64,000 nucleotides of DNA, taken from assembly GCF_019969725.1 (NCBI RefSeq), contig NZ_JAHXYW010000001.1, positions 1 through 64,000 on the forward strand, written 5' to 3'. Within the stretch, counting starts at the first letter, position 1, and each line of letters starts with the position of its first letter. The position numbers were made by a program, and so were the translations under genes. This DNA comes from Neobacillus bataviensis. GTDB lineage: Bacteria > Bacillota > Bacilli > Bacillales_B > DSM-18226. Positions 16,610 to 24,803 of this stretch are shown in pieces. The notes beneath the pieces were generated by a model that worked only from the letters and a program-made list of their open reading frames with translations, had not been told where the DNA came from and ran no database searches.

Positions 16610-17234
16610 TTTTATCCCCTCTTAAAAATCTCTTTTCCATCAGTCCCGCCATTTGTTTTGAATTTGGATTTCCTTCATTTCGTAATTTATTAATAATGTT
16701 AATATAATCCCTTTCATTTCGGTTCTGACTTAATTTATAGGCAGCCTGAATTTCTCCCACCTTAATCTTAAATCCAACTATCCCTTTCAGTTCACTATCT
16801 AAGAGCTGAGGTGAAAGTTTATCCCATAAAACTGGATTTTCACGATTTTCTTCATATTTTTCCAGCATGATTGTTAATTCTTCGATTAATTCGTCTCTTT
16901 CTAAAATGATTGCTTTACCATATACATGGACGGCTTGATAATTCCAAGTTGGAACCTCTTCATGCCCATACCAAGAAGAAGAAATGTAAGCGTTTGGTCC
17001 TTGAAACATTACCAGCACATCTTCACAGGTTTCAAATGTTCTCCACTGAGGATTACCATAAGCCATATGCCCAGTAAGATAGTAATCATCACCTTTCTGA
17101 ATTAATCTCAAAGGCAAGTGAGTGGCAATTGGTTTCCCTTGTATTGTTGTTACTATCGTGCCAAAAGAGTTTTTTTGAACAAAATCCCAAATTTCCTCAA
17201 CATCTGTCACCTTAAAATATTTAGGAATATACAT
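16581..17234 (-). CDS. PaiB-like FMN-binding protein
   Basis: 217 residues, typical for the FMN-binding negative transcriptional regulator (PaiB) family: MYIPKYFKVTDVEEIWDFVQ start, GTIVTTIQGKPIATHLPL, HMAYGNPQWRTFE, YISSSWYGHEEVPTWNYQAVHVYG and GIVGFKIKVGEIQAAYKLSQNR are all family landmarks with the split-barrel flavin-binding fold. In B. subtilis PaiB belongs to a locus affecting protease and sporulation genes. AAAGGTGGA precedes the ATG. Translationally coupled to the downstream hydrolase. Confidence 0.9.
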   Translation of the reverse strand: MYIPKYFKVTDVEEIWDFVQKNSFGTIVTTIQGKPIATHLPLRLIQKGDDYYLTGHMAYGNPQWRTFETCEDVLVMFQGPNAYISSSWYGHEEVPTWNYQAVHVYGKAIILERDELIEELTIMLEKYEENRENPVLWDKLSPQLLDSELKGIVGFKIKVGEIQAAYKLSQNRNERDYINIINKLRNEGNPNSKQMAGLMEKRFLRGDKNDSDTEKIR

Positions 17235-17336
17235 CTTAATCCACCTTTCAAAAATTTATATAAAATCATTTTTTCGTTTAAAAAAGAGAAACCTTTTTCC
17301 CTTTCTCGGTTAGAATTTTCTTCATACTTAGCACAG

Positions 17337-17362
17337 ATTATTGTTGCAAATGCAATAATAAT
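17337..17362. promoter_or_regulatory. Palindromic operator 1
   Basis: 12-2-12 inverted repeat centred on TTGCAAATGCAA, arms ATTATTGTTGCA and TGCAATAATAAT with one mismatch, in the divergent region between the PaiB-like and YczE-like genes. The binding protein is unknown. Confidence 0.7.
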
Positions 17363-17386
17363 AGTATATGTTAACTTTAACCTAAC

Positions 17387-17406
17387 TTTGTTGCATTTGC
17401 AACAAA
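17387..17406. promoter_or_regulatory. Palindromic operator 2
   Basis: Perfect 9-2-9 palindrome TTTGTTGCA-TT-TGCAACAAA, sharing the core GTTGCA/TGCAAC with operator 1; centres are 47 bp apart. Confidence 0.75.
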
Positions 17407-17433
17407 AATATAATGTTAAAGGGGTCGAATAAA

Positions 17434-18078
17434 GTGAAATATGTTATTTATGTAGTAGGAATTTTCATATTAACTCTTGGTATTTCTTTCACCATACAAT
17501 CAAACCTTGGAACTTCACCTTTTGATGCGCTTTTGGTGGGACTGTCCCAAAATGTGGGGCTTACAGTGGGGAGCTGGGAAATCATCTTAGCATTTATATT
17601 GATCGGTTGTAATTCATTTTTAAAGAGACAAAGACCTGAAGTTTTGGGGTCGTTAACAGCCATTATAACCGGTATTGGTATTGATATGTGGCTGTTTTTA
17701 TTGACCAATTTGATAACACCTAAACTATGGTACAGCAAAGTTGTTTGTTTTGGAATCGGCATAGTTGTTATAGGGTTGGGAACGGCAACCTATTTGCACA
17801 CAAACTTTGCACCGATTCCCATTGACCGCTTAACATTAATCATACAAGAATTAACTAGAACCAATATATTTTTTTCAAGAACATTGATTTACCTTGTATT
17901 CTTGATCATGGCTTTGTTTTTAAATGGACCCATTGGTGTTGGAACTTTATTAACCGTTTGTTTAGGGGGGCTAATACTGAATTTCTTCATGCCAGTTACT
18001 AAAAAAGTTTTAGACCGCGTATTAACACCCTCAAGTATATCAACAGATAATGTTAAAGATAAAAACCATTCAATATAG
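17434..18078 (+). CDS. YczE/YyaS/YitT-family membrane protein
   Basis: 214 residues with about five membrane segments. GISFTIQSNLGTSPFDALLVGL near the N-terminus and the repeated-half motif TYLHTNFAPIPIDRLTLIIQ are hallmarks of the YczE/YyaS/YitT family. YczE has been linked to surfactin/bacillaene production in Bacillus, by an unclear mechanism. Start set at GTG 17434 because AAAGGGG lies 9 nt before it; the ATG at 17413 lacks an RBS and nearly overlaps the operator. Ends in a terminator that overlaps the stop. Confidence 0.8.
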   Translation: MKYVIYVVGIFILTLGISFTIQSNLGTSPFDALLVGLSQNVGLTVGSWEIILAFILIGCNSFLKRQRPEVLGSLTAIITGIGIDMWLFLLTNLITPKLWYSKVVCFGIGIVVIGLGTATYLHTNFAPIPIDRLTLIIQELTRTNIFFSRTLIYLVFLIMALFLNGPIGVGTLLTVCLGGLILNFFMPVTKKVLDRVLTPSSISTDNVKDKNHSI

Positions 18079-18088
18079 GATGGTTTTT
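18061..18088 (+). terminator. Intrinsic terminator overlapping the YczE-like stop
   Basis: AAAAACCAT/ATGGTTTTT stem whose left arm encodes the last residues of the protein. Confidence 0.7.
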
Positions 18089-18332
18089 GGTTATTAAACT
18101 GCTTCGTCTTTTACTATCATTAATTTTTGGATCATTAAACATATGAACCCTTGTTAATGTAATTAGCTTAAGCAGGGTTCTTATTCGTGGGTGGTATATA
18201 AAAAGATTACCTTCTCAACTACTCATATTAATAATAGATTAGAATGTTTTAACCATTTTCTCTCTTCATTACAATAAAGGGTTGTAATATTAGAGAATTT
18301 TCTGTAAATTATAGTTAAAAAGGGTGAGCTTC

Positions 18333-18524
18333 ATGAATATTGCAGAGGTAAATGATCAAATTAGATCTAAAAAAGGAATTATCGGGAATGTGGAAAAAGT
18401 TTATGAAAACTCCGTAATGATTAAAATACATATAAATCCTACGGATATTTTTTATGAAAATAATGTAACCGTTATCAATCATAAAAACTACGAAGTTATT
18501 AAAAAAGCAGCATTACAATTCTAA
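18333..18524 (+). CDS. DUF2187 (YkvS-like) small protein
   Basis: 63 residues. VEKVYENSVMIKI and VTVINHKNYEVI match the DUF2187/YkvS family, a small beta-barrel (KOW-like) protein of unknown function. ATG 18333 is preferred because AAAGGGTGA lies just before it; the GTG three codons upstream is part of that RBS. A second member lies at 23781-23966 and shares the ending NHKNYKI. Confidence 0.8.
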   Translation: MNIAEVNDQIRSKKGIIGNVEKVYENSVMIKIHINPTDIFYENNVTVINHKNYEVIKKAALQF

Positions 18525-18579
18525 AAAAACCTGGACATTAGTTTAAATAAATTGAAGTGCCAAAAAGTATTAAATATAA

Positions 18580-18623
18580 AAGCCTCTATCGTTGATAATT
18601 ACTATTATCAACGATAGAGGCTT
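18580..18623 (+). terminator. Strong 20-bp hairpin terminator
   Basis: AAGCCTCTATCGTTGATAAT and its exact complement with a 4-nt loop, directly abutting a dispersed hairpin element. Confidence 0.8.
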
Positions 18624-18624
18624 C

Positions 18625-18730
18625 TCTTATTGAACTAAACCCCGTTAGCTAAATAAGAAAAAGCCACCAAAATGGCAGCTGGAAACTTTTAATCTAGCAC
18701 TCGTTACTTTAAGTAAATAATTTTACAATC
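18625..18730 (+). repeat. Dispersed hairpin element, full copy
   Basis: AAACCCCGTTAGCTAAATAA, AAGAAAAAGCCACCAAAATG with GGCAGCTGG, CTAGCACTCGTTACTTTAAG tail. Confidence 0.8.
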
Positions 18731-18768
18731 TTTTTTAAAAGTTAGCTTAAGGATTTAATTTTCTTTAA

Positions 18769-18984
18769 AGGAGTTGCATCGGTTCCTTTAAAACTTTTGC
18801 AACTTTTGAAAGTGAAATTTATGAACTTATTCGAAATGAAAAACCATTAGTTGGCATATTGTATTATCTAGGCAGCTCTTTTTTCGGCATCATTATGATT
18901 TATATTGCAGTAACATTTTTTCATACTTTTTCAAAAAAAAATAAATTAGTTTGTGGAATTTTGGAGGTTTTGGATTTTGGGTGA
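18769..18984 (+). pseudogene. CrcB/Fluc fluoride channel, C-terminal remnant
   Basis: An open frame without a start encodes IGSFKTFATFESEIYELI, then YYLGSSFFGIIMIYIAVTF. This matches the second half of CrcB, where TTFSTFxxE lines the fluoride pore and a final membrane helix follows. Everything before the GSFKTF stretch is missing, and a TAA lies in frame just upstream at 18766. The upstream half was presumably deleted; a hairpin element now sits there. The adjacent TerC-like gene starts inside its tail. Confidence 0.6.
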
Positions 18985-19651
18985 TATTATAAAGGTATTT
19001 TTTATGAATAGTATTAACGATCTTGACAACCTTCTTATTATCTCAGCTGTTATCCGAAAATATGGGTATAAGATTGGAGATTTGTTAATTTACATTATTC
19101 TCAGTATAACCTTAAGCCGAACCATATATGTAATGGTTATTCATTCGTTAGCGGAATTACCGGGTTTGAGATTCATTACAGGAGTAATTATTCTATTTAT
19201 TGCAATTCGGTTGGTATGGTCTATTGAAAATGATAACAAGGCAAGAACGATTCCAAGTATATCGATTTTCCGAATGATATTGATTGTGCTTGCTACAGAT
19301 TTTTCAGTTTGTTTAGATAGTGTAATAATCACAGCGGAACTATCATCAACCCCCCTTTTTATAATAACAGGTATATTCTTAAGTGTATCGGCTGTTTTTT
19401 TCTTATATAATTCGTTTTCGGAGATTTTAGGAAACACATCTTGGATTCAAGTAATTGCAAGTGGATTAATAGCCCATATTGCTATTTTAAGCATAGTTAA
19501 AGACCCCATAACAAGAATACCAGTACTCTTTATTGAAAAATTTTTTGAAATACACATTAACAGTTGGATAAATATTTTTGCATTAGACATAGCCATTATT
19601 GTGATTATAATCGGGGTTATAAGGAGATTCCAAAATCGAACTATCCTTTAG
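18977..19651 (+). CDS. TerC/YjbE-like integral membrane protein
   Basis: 224 residues, about seven membrane segments in two similar halves. Acidic motifs NDLDNLLIISAVIRK (near the start) and ATDFSVCLDSVIITAEL (middle) correspond to the conserved Asp-Asn motifs in TerC-family proteins, several of which export manganese. Start taken as TTG 18977 with GGAGG 9 nt upstream; an ATG at 19003 is possible. The motif variants (LDN, LDS) are diverged from typical TerC, so substrate is uncertain. Terminator at 19660-19685. Confidence 0.75.
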   Translation: MGDIIKVFFMNSINDLDNLLIISAVIRKYGYKIGDLLIYIILSITLSRTIYVMVIHSLAELPGLRFITGVIILFIAIRLVWSIENDNKARTIPSISIFRMILIVLATDFSVCLDSVIITAELSSTPLFIITGIFLSVSAVFFLYNSFSEILGNTSWIQVIASGLIAHIAILSIVKDPITRIPVLFIEKFFEIHINSWINIFALDIAIIVIIIGVIRRFQNRTIL

Positions 19652-19659
19652 GGAGATTG

Positions 19660-19685
19660 AAAGCTTGGTATGAACACCAAGCTTT
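19660..19685 (+). terminator. Intrinsic terminator
   Basis: AAAGCTTGGT/ACCAAGCTTT followed by TT. Confidence 0.7.
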
Positions 19686-19790
19686 TTAAGCTAATATAAA
19701 TTTTGATCAATCTTACATATAAAGTAAAAAAGTGTTTTAGGTTCATCGAACTGCAGCCAGATATTACATACTGGCTGCTGTTTCGTTTCT

Positions 19791-20570
19791 TCATTGAAGA
19801 TTTTCTTCATGATGACCCTTCTTTAATACATCAAGTGCATTTTCCTTTGAAACAAAGCCGAGCTCTTTCCAGGTTGATTCAGTTGACCATGGTTTTCCTG
19901 GATTGTCAGAAACACCATAATACGTTCCATATTTGACTGTGGATTCGAGGGCTAAATCAAACAACTGGACGGTATCTTTATGGGATAATAGAGTCCGGTG
20001 CAATCGCTTCTTTTCCATGACTGTCTTCTTTTCGTCTTTTGGCACACTGCCAATTCGTATATTGATGACAGATAGCGGATGATCAGGGTTACGAGCTAAG
20101 ATATGTCCAATATTTTCTGAGGCCAGCTTCAGCACCCCATAAAGACTATTGGAGAATGGATAATCCCCGGTTGTGATTTCCCTCCCTAATTTTGAAATGC
20201 CTTCAGCTTCGTAGTAATCCGTTGTATGATTGCTGCTGGCAAAAATTACTTTTGGAATCTCTAATTGGAGTGCCGCATGCATGATGTAGAAAGAGGACAT
20301 TAAGTGAATCTCAGTCATCTTATGAAATTCGGCTACATTTTTTAACTCATTTTTGGTTTTAATGTTGAGTAAATTGATAAGTACATCTGAATCCTTTGGA
20401 ATGCTTTTTAGTAACTGTTCAAAATCCGTGGCATCGACCTGAATAAAATTCTTTTGTTCATTAGGTTTTATTTTATCAAGGATGACAATGTCATATTTAG
20501 TCCGTAATCCATTTCGTAAAATGGTTCCAATGGTTCCAGCCCCACCGATTATGGCAACTTTCTTCTTCAT
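19791..20570 (-). CDS. Extended SDR, uronate-dehydrogenase-like NAD(P) oxidoreductase
   Basis: 259 residues. Rossmann motif GGAGTIG at 9-15, ASSNHTTDYY (111-120) with the active-site Ser region, and catalytic Tyr144/Lys148 (YGVLK). The set HTTDYY, SLYGVLKL and IRIGS resembles NAD-dependent epimerase/uronate dehydrogenase proteins. Oxidation of a sugar acid or similar is possible but not proven. GAGGAG precedes the ATG. Monocistronic. Confidence 0.85.
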   Translation of the reverse strand: MKKKVAIIGGAGTIGTILRNGLRTKYDIVILDKIKPNEQKNFIQVDATDFEQLLKSIPKDSDVLINLLNIKTKNELKNVAEFHKMTEIHLMSSFYIMHAALQLEIPKVIFASSNHTTDYYEAEGISKLGREITTGDYPFSNSLYGVLKLASENIGHILARNPDHPLSVINIRIGSVPKDEKKTVMEKKRLHRTLLSHKDTVQLFDLALESTVKYGTYYGVSDNPGKPWSTESTWKELGFVSKENALDVLKKGHHEENLQ

Positions 20571-20599
20571 TTTGCTCCTCCATATTCATCAGAGATGCT

Positions 20600-20740
20600 T
20601 TAACGTCTCTTTCTTTCATTAATTAAACCAATAAAAAGAAAAAGAACTAAAAGGACCTGAAGACATATCTCTACAATACTGCATACTTTACCTGCAATAG
20701 CTAATCTTTTTTCTTGTTGGTTTGAACCTTTCAATCTCAT
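20600..20740 (-). CDS. Possible small membrane protein, 46 aa
   Basis: ATG at 20740 starts MRLKGSNQQEKRLAIAGKVC, then one membrane helix (VEICLQVLLVLFLFIGLI) and a basic end NERKRR. The charged-helix-charged layout looks like a real small membrane protein, but no good RBS precedes the start and the family is unknown. Confidence 0.4.
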   Translation of the reverse strand: MRLKGSNQQEKRLAIAGKVCSIVEICLQVLLVLFLFIGLINERKRR

Positions 20741-20816
20741 TCAAACTTTTAGAGGAAATTACAATACCAATTTTTTCTCTTATTGATTATTATTCTTCTC
20801 ACCTTCAAAACTTTCC

Positions 20817-20968
20817 TTATTCAGGTATCCTGCTTCGTTAGCTTAACAAGCAAAAATGACCGCCGCAGCGATCCATCTTGAAATTTTGCACCCGTAAGTT
20901 CAACAAGAAAAAGCTGACAATCATTAATTGATCATCCGCTCCAGCACCAGTTATTTTAATAAGCAAAT
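20817..20968 (+). repeat. Dispersed hairpin element, double unit
   Basis: Three GTTA/GTAA-type boxes separated by two hairpin segments: GACCGCCGCAGCGATC and a degenerate AAAAAGCTGACAATC region. It shows the element can be extended as box-hairpin-box-hairpin-box. Confidence 0.8.
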
Positions 20969-20973
20969 ACACA

Positions 20974-21972
20974 TTAACGAATTCTTGCCTTGCGGAAGCC
21001 ATCAAATACACTGATGGCCGCCGATAATATAAAGAAGAAAATTCCACCGCCAACGATCCTCGTTGTAAATTGATTAGGTGTTATAGTAAATAAATCTGTC
21101 ATATACGTAATAAAATCTTTGCTTAGTACATTTGGATTTATTAATATGACAATAAATACAATGGTTGCAATTAGTTGAAGGACAGTATTGCATATTGCCA
21201 TTTTTTTTGTCCATTGTCCCTTTATTAATTTGTAAAGGGATAATGCTATTTCGAATCCGATCACAATAACGACGATTGGCCAATACCGTAGTAAAACCTC
21301 TTGATTTAAGGATGGAGTAACGAAATCCAATCCGTCTCTACCTCCTTCATATACACCTACAAGATGATTCGCATAAAAATAAAGTGTTGCCCATATTGCA
21401 GTCCACATTAAACCTCCAAATACTTCGAACTTGGAAATGGCTTTTTTCTTAGGGATATTAGGGATATTTTTCAAATCATCAGGAGTCCATTTTTTAAGGC
21501 TTGCTGTTAGTGGCTGCTCATCTTTTCCTTTATCTGTTCTTTCTAAAATAGCAAACACTATAGTTAGCCAAAAGATTACTTGGATCCCTACTTCAATGAT
21601 TCTCCATATTCCTTCGCCCAAAAGTCTCAAAACAACATTTATTACCGCTTCTTCAGCGCCATATCCGATAAAATATTCGGCAATCATCGAGATTAATGAA
21701 ATGACAGCGGCAATCGGTAAAATCATTTTCAACAGCGTCATATATACATCAAAATAGCGAGGACCAATAAGATGCATGGGCCGATCTCGATAACCACTAG
21801 CCAAAGTAACTGGACTCCCTAATTTTTCAAGAACTATCTTTACATCTTTTTCACTGTAATCATCAGGCAGCATATCCTCTATAGATGACCGTAACTCGAG
21901 TGCAATATCCTCACGATTTTTTTCAGGAAGCCTCCGAGTAACTTCCTGAATATAAACATCAATTAGATTCAT
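20974..21972 (-). CDS. HAAS-domain membrane protein (PadR partner)
   Basis: 332 residues. The N-terminal 60 (YIQEVTRRLPEKNREDIALE, then DDYSEKDVKIVLEKLGSPVTLASGY) form a HAAS helical domain, the cytosolic sensor/effector module that typically follows PadR regulators. About seven membrane helices follow. The start overlaps the padR-like gene by a few codons; of two adjacent ATGs the second has better spacing from GGGGGAGG. It probably senses or executes the response controlled by the PadR protein; signal unknown. Confidence 0.8.
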   Translation of the reverse strand: MNLIDVYIQEVTRRLPEKNREDIALELRSSIEDMLPDDYSEKDVKIVLEKLGSPVTLASGYRDRPMHLIGPRYFDVYMTLLKMILPIAAVISLISMIAEYFIGYGAEEAVINVVLRLLGEGIWRIIEVGIQVIFWLTIVFAILERTDKGKDEQPLTASLKKWTPDDLKNIPNIPKKKAISKFEVFGGLMWTAIWATLYFYANHLVGVYEGGRDGLDFVTPSLNQEVLLRYWPIVVIVIGFEIALSLYKLIKGQWTKKMAICNTVLQLIATIVFIVILINPNVLSKDFITYMTDLFTITPNQFTTRIVGGGIFFFILSAAISVFDGFRKARIR

Positions 21973-22306
21973 CATCTTCCTCCCCCTTTAATAAGCTATA
22001 AAGTTCTTTTGAATTCTTCATCCATTCCTTTTTTAACAGCAAAAATATCTCTAACCCATATTCACTTAAAACATAGTACTTACGGGGTCTACTCTCAGAT
22101 GTATCCCAACTACTCGACACTAACTCCTGTTTCTCTAATCTGCGAAGCAATGGATATAAGGTACTTTGATCAATGGCAATACCTGATCCTTCCAATAATT
22201 GGACAAGTGAATATCCATATTGAGGGGTTCGTAACTGACTTAAAACCGCTAATGTCAACGTTCCTCTCCTTAGCTCTGTCGTTAAAGAATTCAATAAATT
22301 ACTCAT
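21959..22306 (-). CDS. PadR-family transcriptional repressor
   Basis: 115 residues. Winged-helix domain: LRRGTLTLAVLSQL, YGYSLVQLLEGSGI, DQSTLYPLLRRLEKQELVSS and SRPRKYYVLSEYG are PadR landmarks, followed by a dimerisation helix. GAGGTGGGTGA lies before the ATG. First gene of an operon with the HAAS membrane protein. An inverted repeat at 22326-22344 is the likely autoregulatory operator. Confidence 0.9.
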   Translation of the reverse strand: MSNLLNSLTTELRRGTLTLAVLSQLRTPQYGYSLVQLLEGSGIAIDQSTLYPLLRRLEKQELVSSSWDTSESRPRKYYVLSEYGLEIFLLLKKEWMKNSKELYSLLKGEEDDESN

Positions 22307-22325
22307 TCACCCACCTCATTTTTAT

Positions 22326-22344
22326 TACTATATGTCATACAGTA
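22326..22344 (-). promoter_or_regulatory. Candidate PadR operator
   Basis: TACTATATG-T-CATACAGTA, a 9-1-9 palindrome with one mismatch, 20 bp upstream of the padR-like start; a degenerate second copy (CTATGCGTCATACACTA) follows 10 bp later. Confidence 0.65.
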
Positions 22345-22495
22345 TTTAATTTATGCTATGCGTCATACACTATTGTTGTGACAAAATCAATTGAAATTAA
22401 TAACTAATATAAAATATTAATAAGGTTAATAAGTAAGGAACATAAAAAAAAACACAAATTAGATGTGTCTAAAATGTGATTTCTCTTTTGTTTTT

Positions 22496-22590
22496 TATTC
22501 AACTAACTTGCTACGTTACTTCAATAAGGAAAAGCCGCCAGTATTCACTTATTAAGCTAAACTGCCCCGTTAATGTAATAAAAAAGATAG
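22496..22590 (+). repeat. Dispersed hairpin element, full, degenerate
   Basis: AACTAACTTGCTACGTTACT, AAGGAAAAGCCGCCAG, then AAACTGCCCCGTTAATGTAA; the second box has the form normally found at the 5' end, so two elements may be fused. Confidence 0.6.
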
Positions 22591-22746
22591 TATGAAAGAT
22601 TTTTGGTTTATTATTTTTAAGAAACTCTATTATGTCGTTACCGAAAAACAGTAATTGTTTTCACCCAGGAATGAGATAATAGACCCCATTCAAAATGTTT
22701 ATCGATAAAGAAATAATGCCATAAGTTGAACTTTGATAAAGGTTGT

Positions 22747-23016
22747 TTATTTTGCTGTAGAAGAGACAGGAGATTGTTGTTTTTCCCAATCAGTTGGTCC
22801 TTCCATTGGCAGAAGAAATTTTCTCCAAGATTCTCCGCTTTGTTTATCGAATAAAATGATGTTGTTTTGGCTTGAGATTAACTCATATCTAAATTTGTCA
22901 CTCTGATTTACTAATTCCTTTTGTTTTGATTTTAAAGATTGTGAAATAATCCAAGCACTTAAAACAACACATAGACCCAAAAAGATAACAGAAAAAGACA
23001 TTAGGCTTTTATTCAT
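22747..23016 (-). CDS. Small membrane-anchored protein of unknown function
   Basis: 89 residues: one N-terminal helix (about 7-27), then a polar outside domain SKQKELVNQSDKFRYELISS... with FDKQSGESWRKFLLPM, a pattern seen in many Bacillus membrane-anchored hypotheticals that report a residual beta hairpin. AAGGGGGT before the ATG. No family recognised. Confidence 0.65.
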   Translation of the reverse strand: MNKSLMSFSVIFLGLCVVLSAWIISQSLKSKQKELVNQSDKFRYELISSQNNIILFDKQSGESWRKFLLPMEGPTDWEKQQSPVSSTAK

Positions 23017-23086
23017 ATTTACCCCCTTATTTTTCCTTGAACTTATTCCACAACATCAACAATTAATCTCTTTCAAAATGCAATAC

Positions 23087-23118
23087 CCTTATTGAAACAA
23101 AGCCCCCGTTAATGAAAG
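23087..23118 (+). repeat. Dispersed hairpin element, 5' box only
   Basis: CTTATTGAAACAAAGCCCCC then GTTAATGAAAG. The TTA in this box is the stop codon of the gene ending at 23109. Confidence 0.55.
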
Positions 23119-23405
23119 AATGGTGCTAATAAGAGCAATATTAATGAACCAGAAATCAGAGACATACAGACTTTTTTAGGAAGTTTTACCTTCCCTCCCC
23201 CTTTGTAAAATCCAGAAAATTGAAGTTTATTTCTATACAATACAAAAAGCAAGTTAAGGATTGCTAAGCCTACTAACCAACCTCCGAAGGTATTATCTAC
23301 ATTTATTCTCAAACTAGCATAGATTAATTTCACAAAACCTCCTATTAATCCACCAAAAATGAAAAGTATCGCAGTAATACGAACTAATTCTAATATTAAT
23401 CTCAA
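23109..23405 (-). CDS. Three-helix membrane protein, unknown
   Basis: 98 residues, three membrane segments (about 8-31, 41-57 and 80-96) with a basic loop FYKGGGKVKLPKK between the last two. Starts at TTG with AAAGGA upstream. The stop codon lies within a dispersed repeat box, so the C-terminus may have been reshaped by that insertion. No function deduced. Confidence 0.6.
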   Translation of the reverse strand: MRLILELVRITAILFIFGGLIGGFVKLIYASLRINVDNTFGGWLVGLAILNLLFVLYRNKLQFSGFYKGGGKVKLPKKVCMSLISGSLILLLLAPFFH

Positions 23406-23461
23406 CAGAAACCATTCCTTTCAGAAAAAAGGTGCAATAAATAACACATTATCTACACCAA

Positions 23462-23545
23462 TTTCTTAAACTAAGCTGTCATGTTAGTACAACAAGAAAA
23501 AATAGTCTGCCGAGACAGGCTTCCTGTACCTTTTACTTACTAAAC
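23462..23545 (+). repeat. Dispersed hairpin element, full, degenerate
   Basis: CTTAAACTAAGCTGTCATGT, ACAAGAAAAAATAGTC, stem GTCTGCCGAGACAGGC region, then TGTACCTTTTACTTAC. Confidence 0.6.
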
Positions 23546-23620
23546 ACTAGTAGAAAGAAAATAATACATAGATGATAATATAATTAAAACCGCCAATAAT
23601 CCAAAAAGAAGACGTTTCAT
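23540..23620 (-). CDS. 26-aa membrane peptide
   Basis: MKRLLFGLLAVLIILSSMYY and six more residues: basic start then one hydrophobic helix. AAAAGGAGG lies at ideal distance before the ATG, the main reason to call it real. Its 3' end runs into a dispersed repeat. Might be a small membrane regulator or a toxin-like peptide; no family recognised. Confidence 0.6.
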   Translation of the reverse strand: MKRLLFGLLAVLIILSSMYYFLSTSV

Positions 23621-23690
23621 ATAAATACCTCCTTTTATTACATAATCGACCTGCCCTCTCGAAAAGTATTCTATGCCGTATTTTATAACT

Positions 23691-23760
23691 CCTTCTTAAT
23701 CTAACCTGCTTCTTAGTTTAAGAATAAAAAAGGACTGCCGAAAACAGTCCTTTTTGTTGC
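23691..23760 (+). repeat. Dispersed hairpin element acting as terminator
   Basis: CTTCTTAATCTAACCTGCTT, CTTAGTTTAAG, then stem AAAGGACTG/CAGTCCTTT with T residues on both strands. Placed just after the DUF2187 gene, in terminator position. Confidence 0.7.
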
Positions 23761-23780
23761 CCAATTCAAAGTATATTTTT

Positions 23781-23966
23781 TTATAAAGGTGCTTTAGTAA
23801 TTTTATAATTTTTATGATTGACTATGGTTGTAATTGGTTCGTCTTTTTCTTTATTGTGTCCGTACTTAACAATAACAGAATTTTCTCTAACAACTGTAAC
23901 AATTCCTTCATGGCTTTTCCCGTCACGCTTAAATAAAATATTGTCCCCGATTTTAGCTGTTGCCAT
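23781..23966 (-). CDS. DUF2187 (YkvS-like) small protein
   Basis: 61 residues: IGDNILFKRDGKSHEGIVTV, ENSVIVKYG and TIVNHKNYKI, a KOW-like small barrel typical of DUF2187. GAGGTGATAAA precedes the ATG. Terminator-like repeat immediately downstream. Related to the protein at 18333-18524; role unknown. Confidence 0.85.
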   Translation of the reverse strand: MATAKIGDNILFKRDGKSHEGIVTVVRENSVIVKYGHNKEKDEPITTIVNHKNYKITKAPL

Positions 23967-24212
23967 TTTATCACCTCGAACTTATTATTTTCAGCAAAGA
24001 AAAAAAAATGCAGGATCAATTAATATACAAGCTGTAGTAATTTCGAAAAATAGAAGGCTGCCTGAGCAACCCTTTGTTAACTGCTATCTTTTTGATAGCA
24101 TAACCATTCTCTGTTTCAATATAGGTAGTCCCTAGAATATATTCATCATCTTCTCACCTAAAATACCGTTTCATTTAACTTCTCACTCTAGTCATTTCCA
24201 TAATAATACCAT

Positions 24213-24300
24213 TACTTCTTCATCTAACCTGCCCCATTAGTGCAAAAAAAAAAGGGATCGCCGCAGCATCCCATTCTTACTCTTGCACCCAGTTTTGTTA
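24213..24300 (+). repeat. Dispersed hairpin element, full copy
   Basis: CTTCTTCATCTAACCTGCCC, ATTAGTGCAAAAA, stem GGGATCGC-CGCA-GCATCCC, then ACTCTTGCACCCAGTTTTG. Confidence 0.8.
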
Positions 24301-24327
24301 AATAACAACCTTAAGAACAGCAGGTCA

Positions 24328-24729
24328 CTAGTATTTAACAAATGTCGTTACACTTCGTTTTGAGGCAATAGTACGTCTAGAAAGCTCTTCTTTCCATTTC
24401 TTTGAGTCTAATTGGTATTCACCATATTGATCCTTGTAAGTTTTTTTCAGGAGATTAATCGTTCTAGCCTCTTCTGGATGATTATGTGATAAGGGGTAAC
24501 CATGACGTCCTTCTTCAAAAATATATTGTTCTACGACATCCCCTATTTCCATAAACGAATCCAAATATGTAATAAATTCGATGTTACCTCCTCCAAGTTC
24601 ATAAACATAAGGAAGTGTAAACGGTAAACTTTCCTTATACGCTTCGCCATTTAAAAATGCATAATTATTTTCACTTGAATGATGTTCAGGAATTGGCTTT
24701 AATGTAGCAATAAAAAAATGAGATGTCAT
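24328..24729 (-). CDS. Conserved-looking hypothetical protein
   Basis: 133 residues, soluble, mixed alpha/beta: MTSHFFIATLKPIPEHHSSE, LPYVYELGGGNIEFITYLD, then EGRHGYPLSHNHPEEARTIN and a basic C-terminal helix. AAAGGA precedes the ATG. Not recognised. Its size and lone position amid repeats suggest an accessory gene. Confidence 0.6.
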   Translation of the reverse strand: MTSHFFIATLKPIPEHHSSENNYAFLNGEAYKESLPFTLPYVYELGGGNIEFITYLDSFMEIGDVVEQYIFEEGRHGYPLSHNHPEEARTINLLKKTYKDQYGEYQLDSKKWKEELSRRTIASKRSVTTFVKY

Positions 24730-24767
24730 TGCAAAAATTCCTTTCAGTAAAAAGCAATATTTTACTA

Positions 24768-24800
24768 AGCACCCGATAGCTTAAGTACATTCCTTCAAAA
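24768..24800 (+). repeat. Dispersed hairpin element, 3' half
   Basis: AGCACCCGATAGCTTAAGTA then CATTCCTTCAAAA, directly after the stop of the gene ending at 24804. Confidence 0.6.
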
Positions 24801-24803
24801 GGA

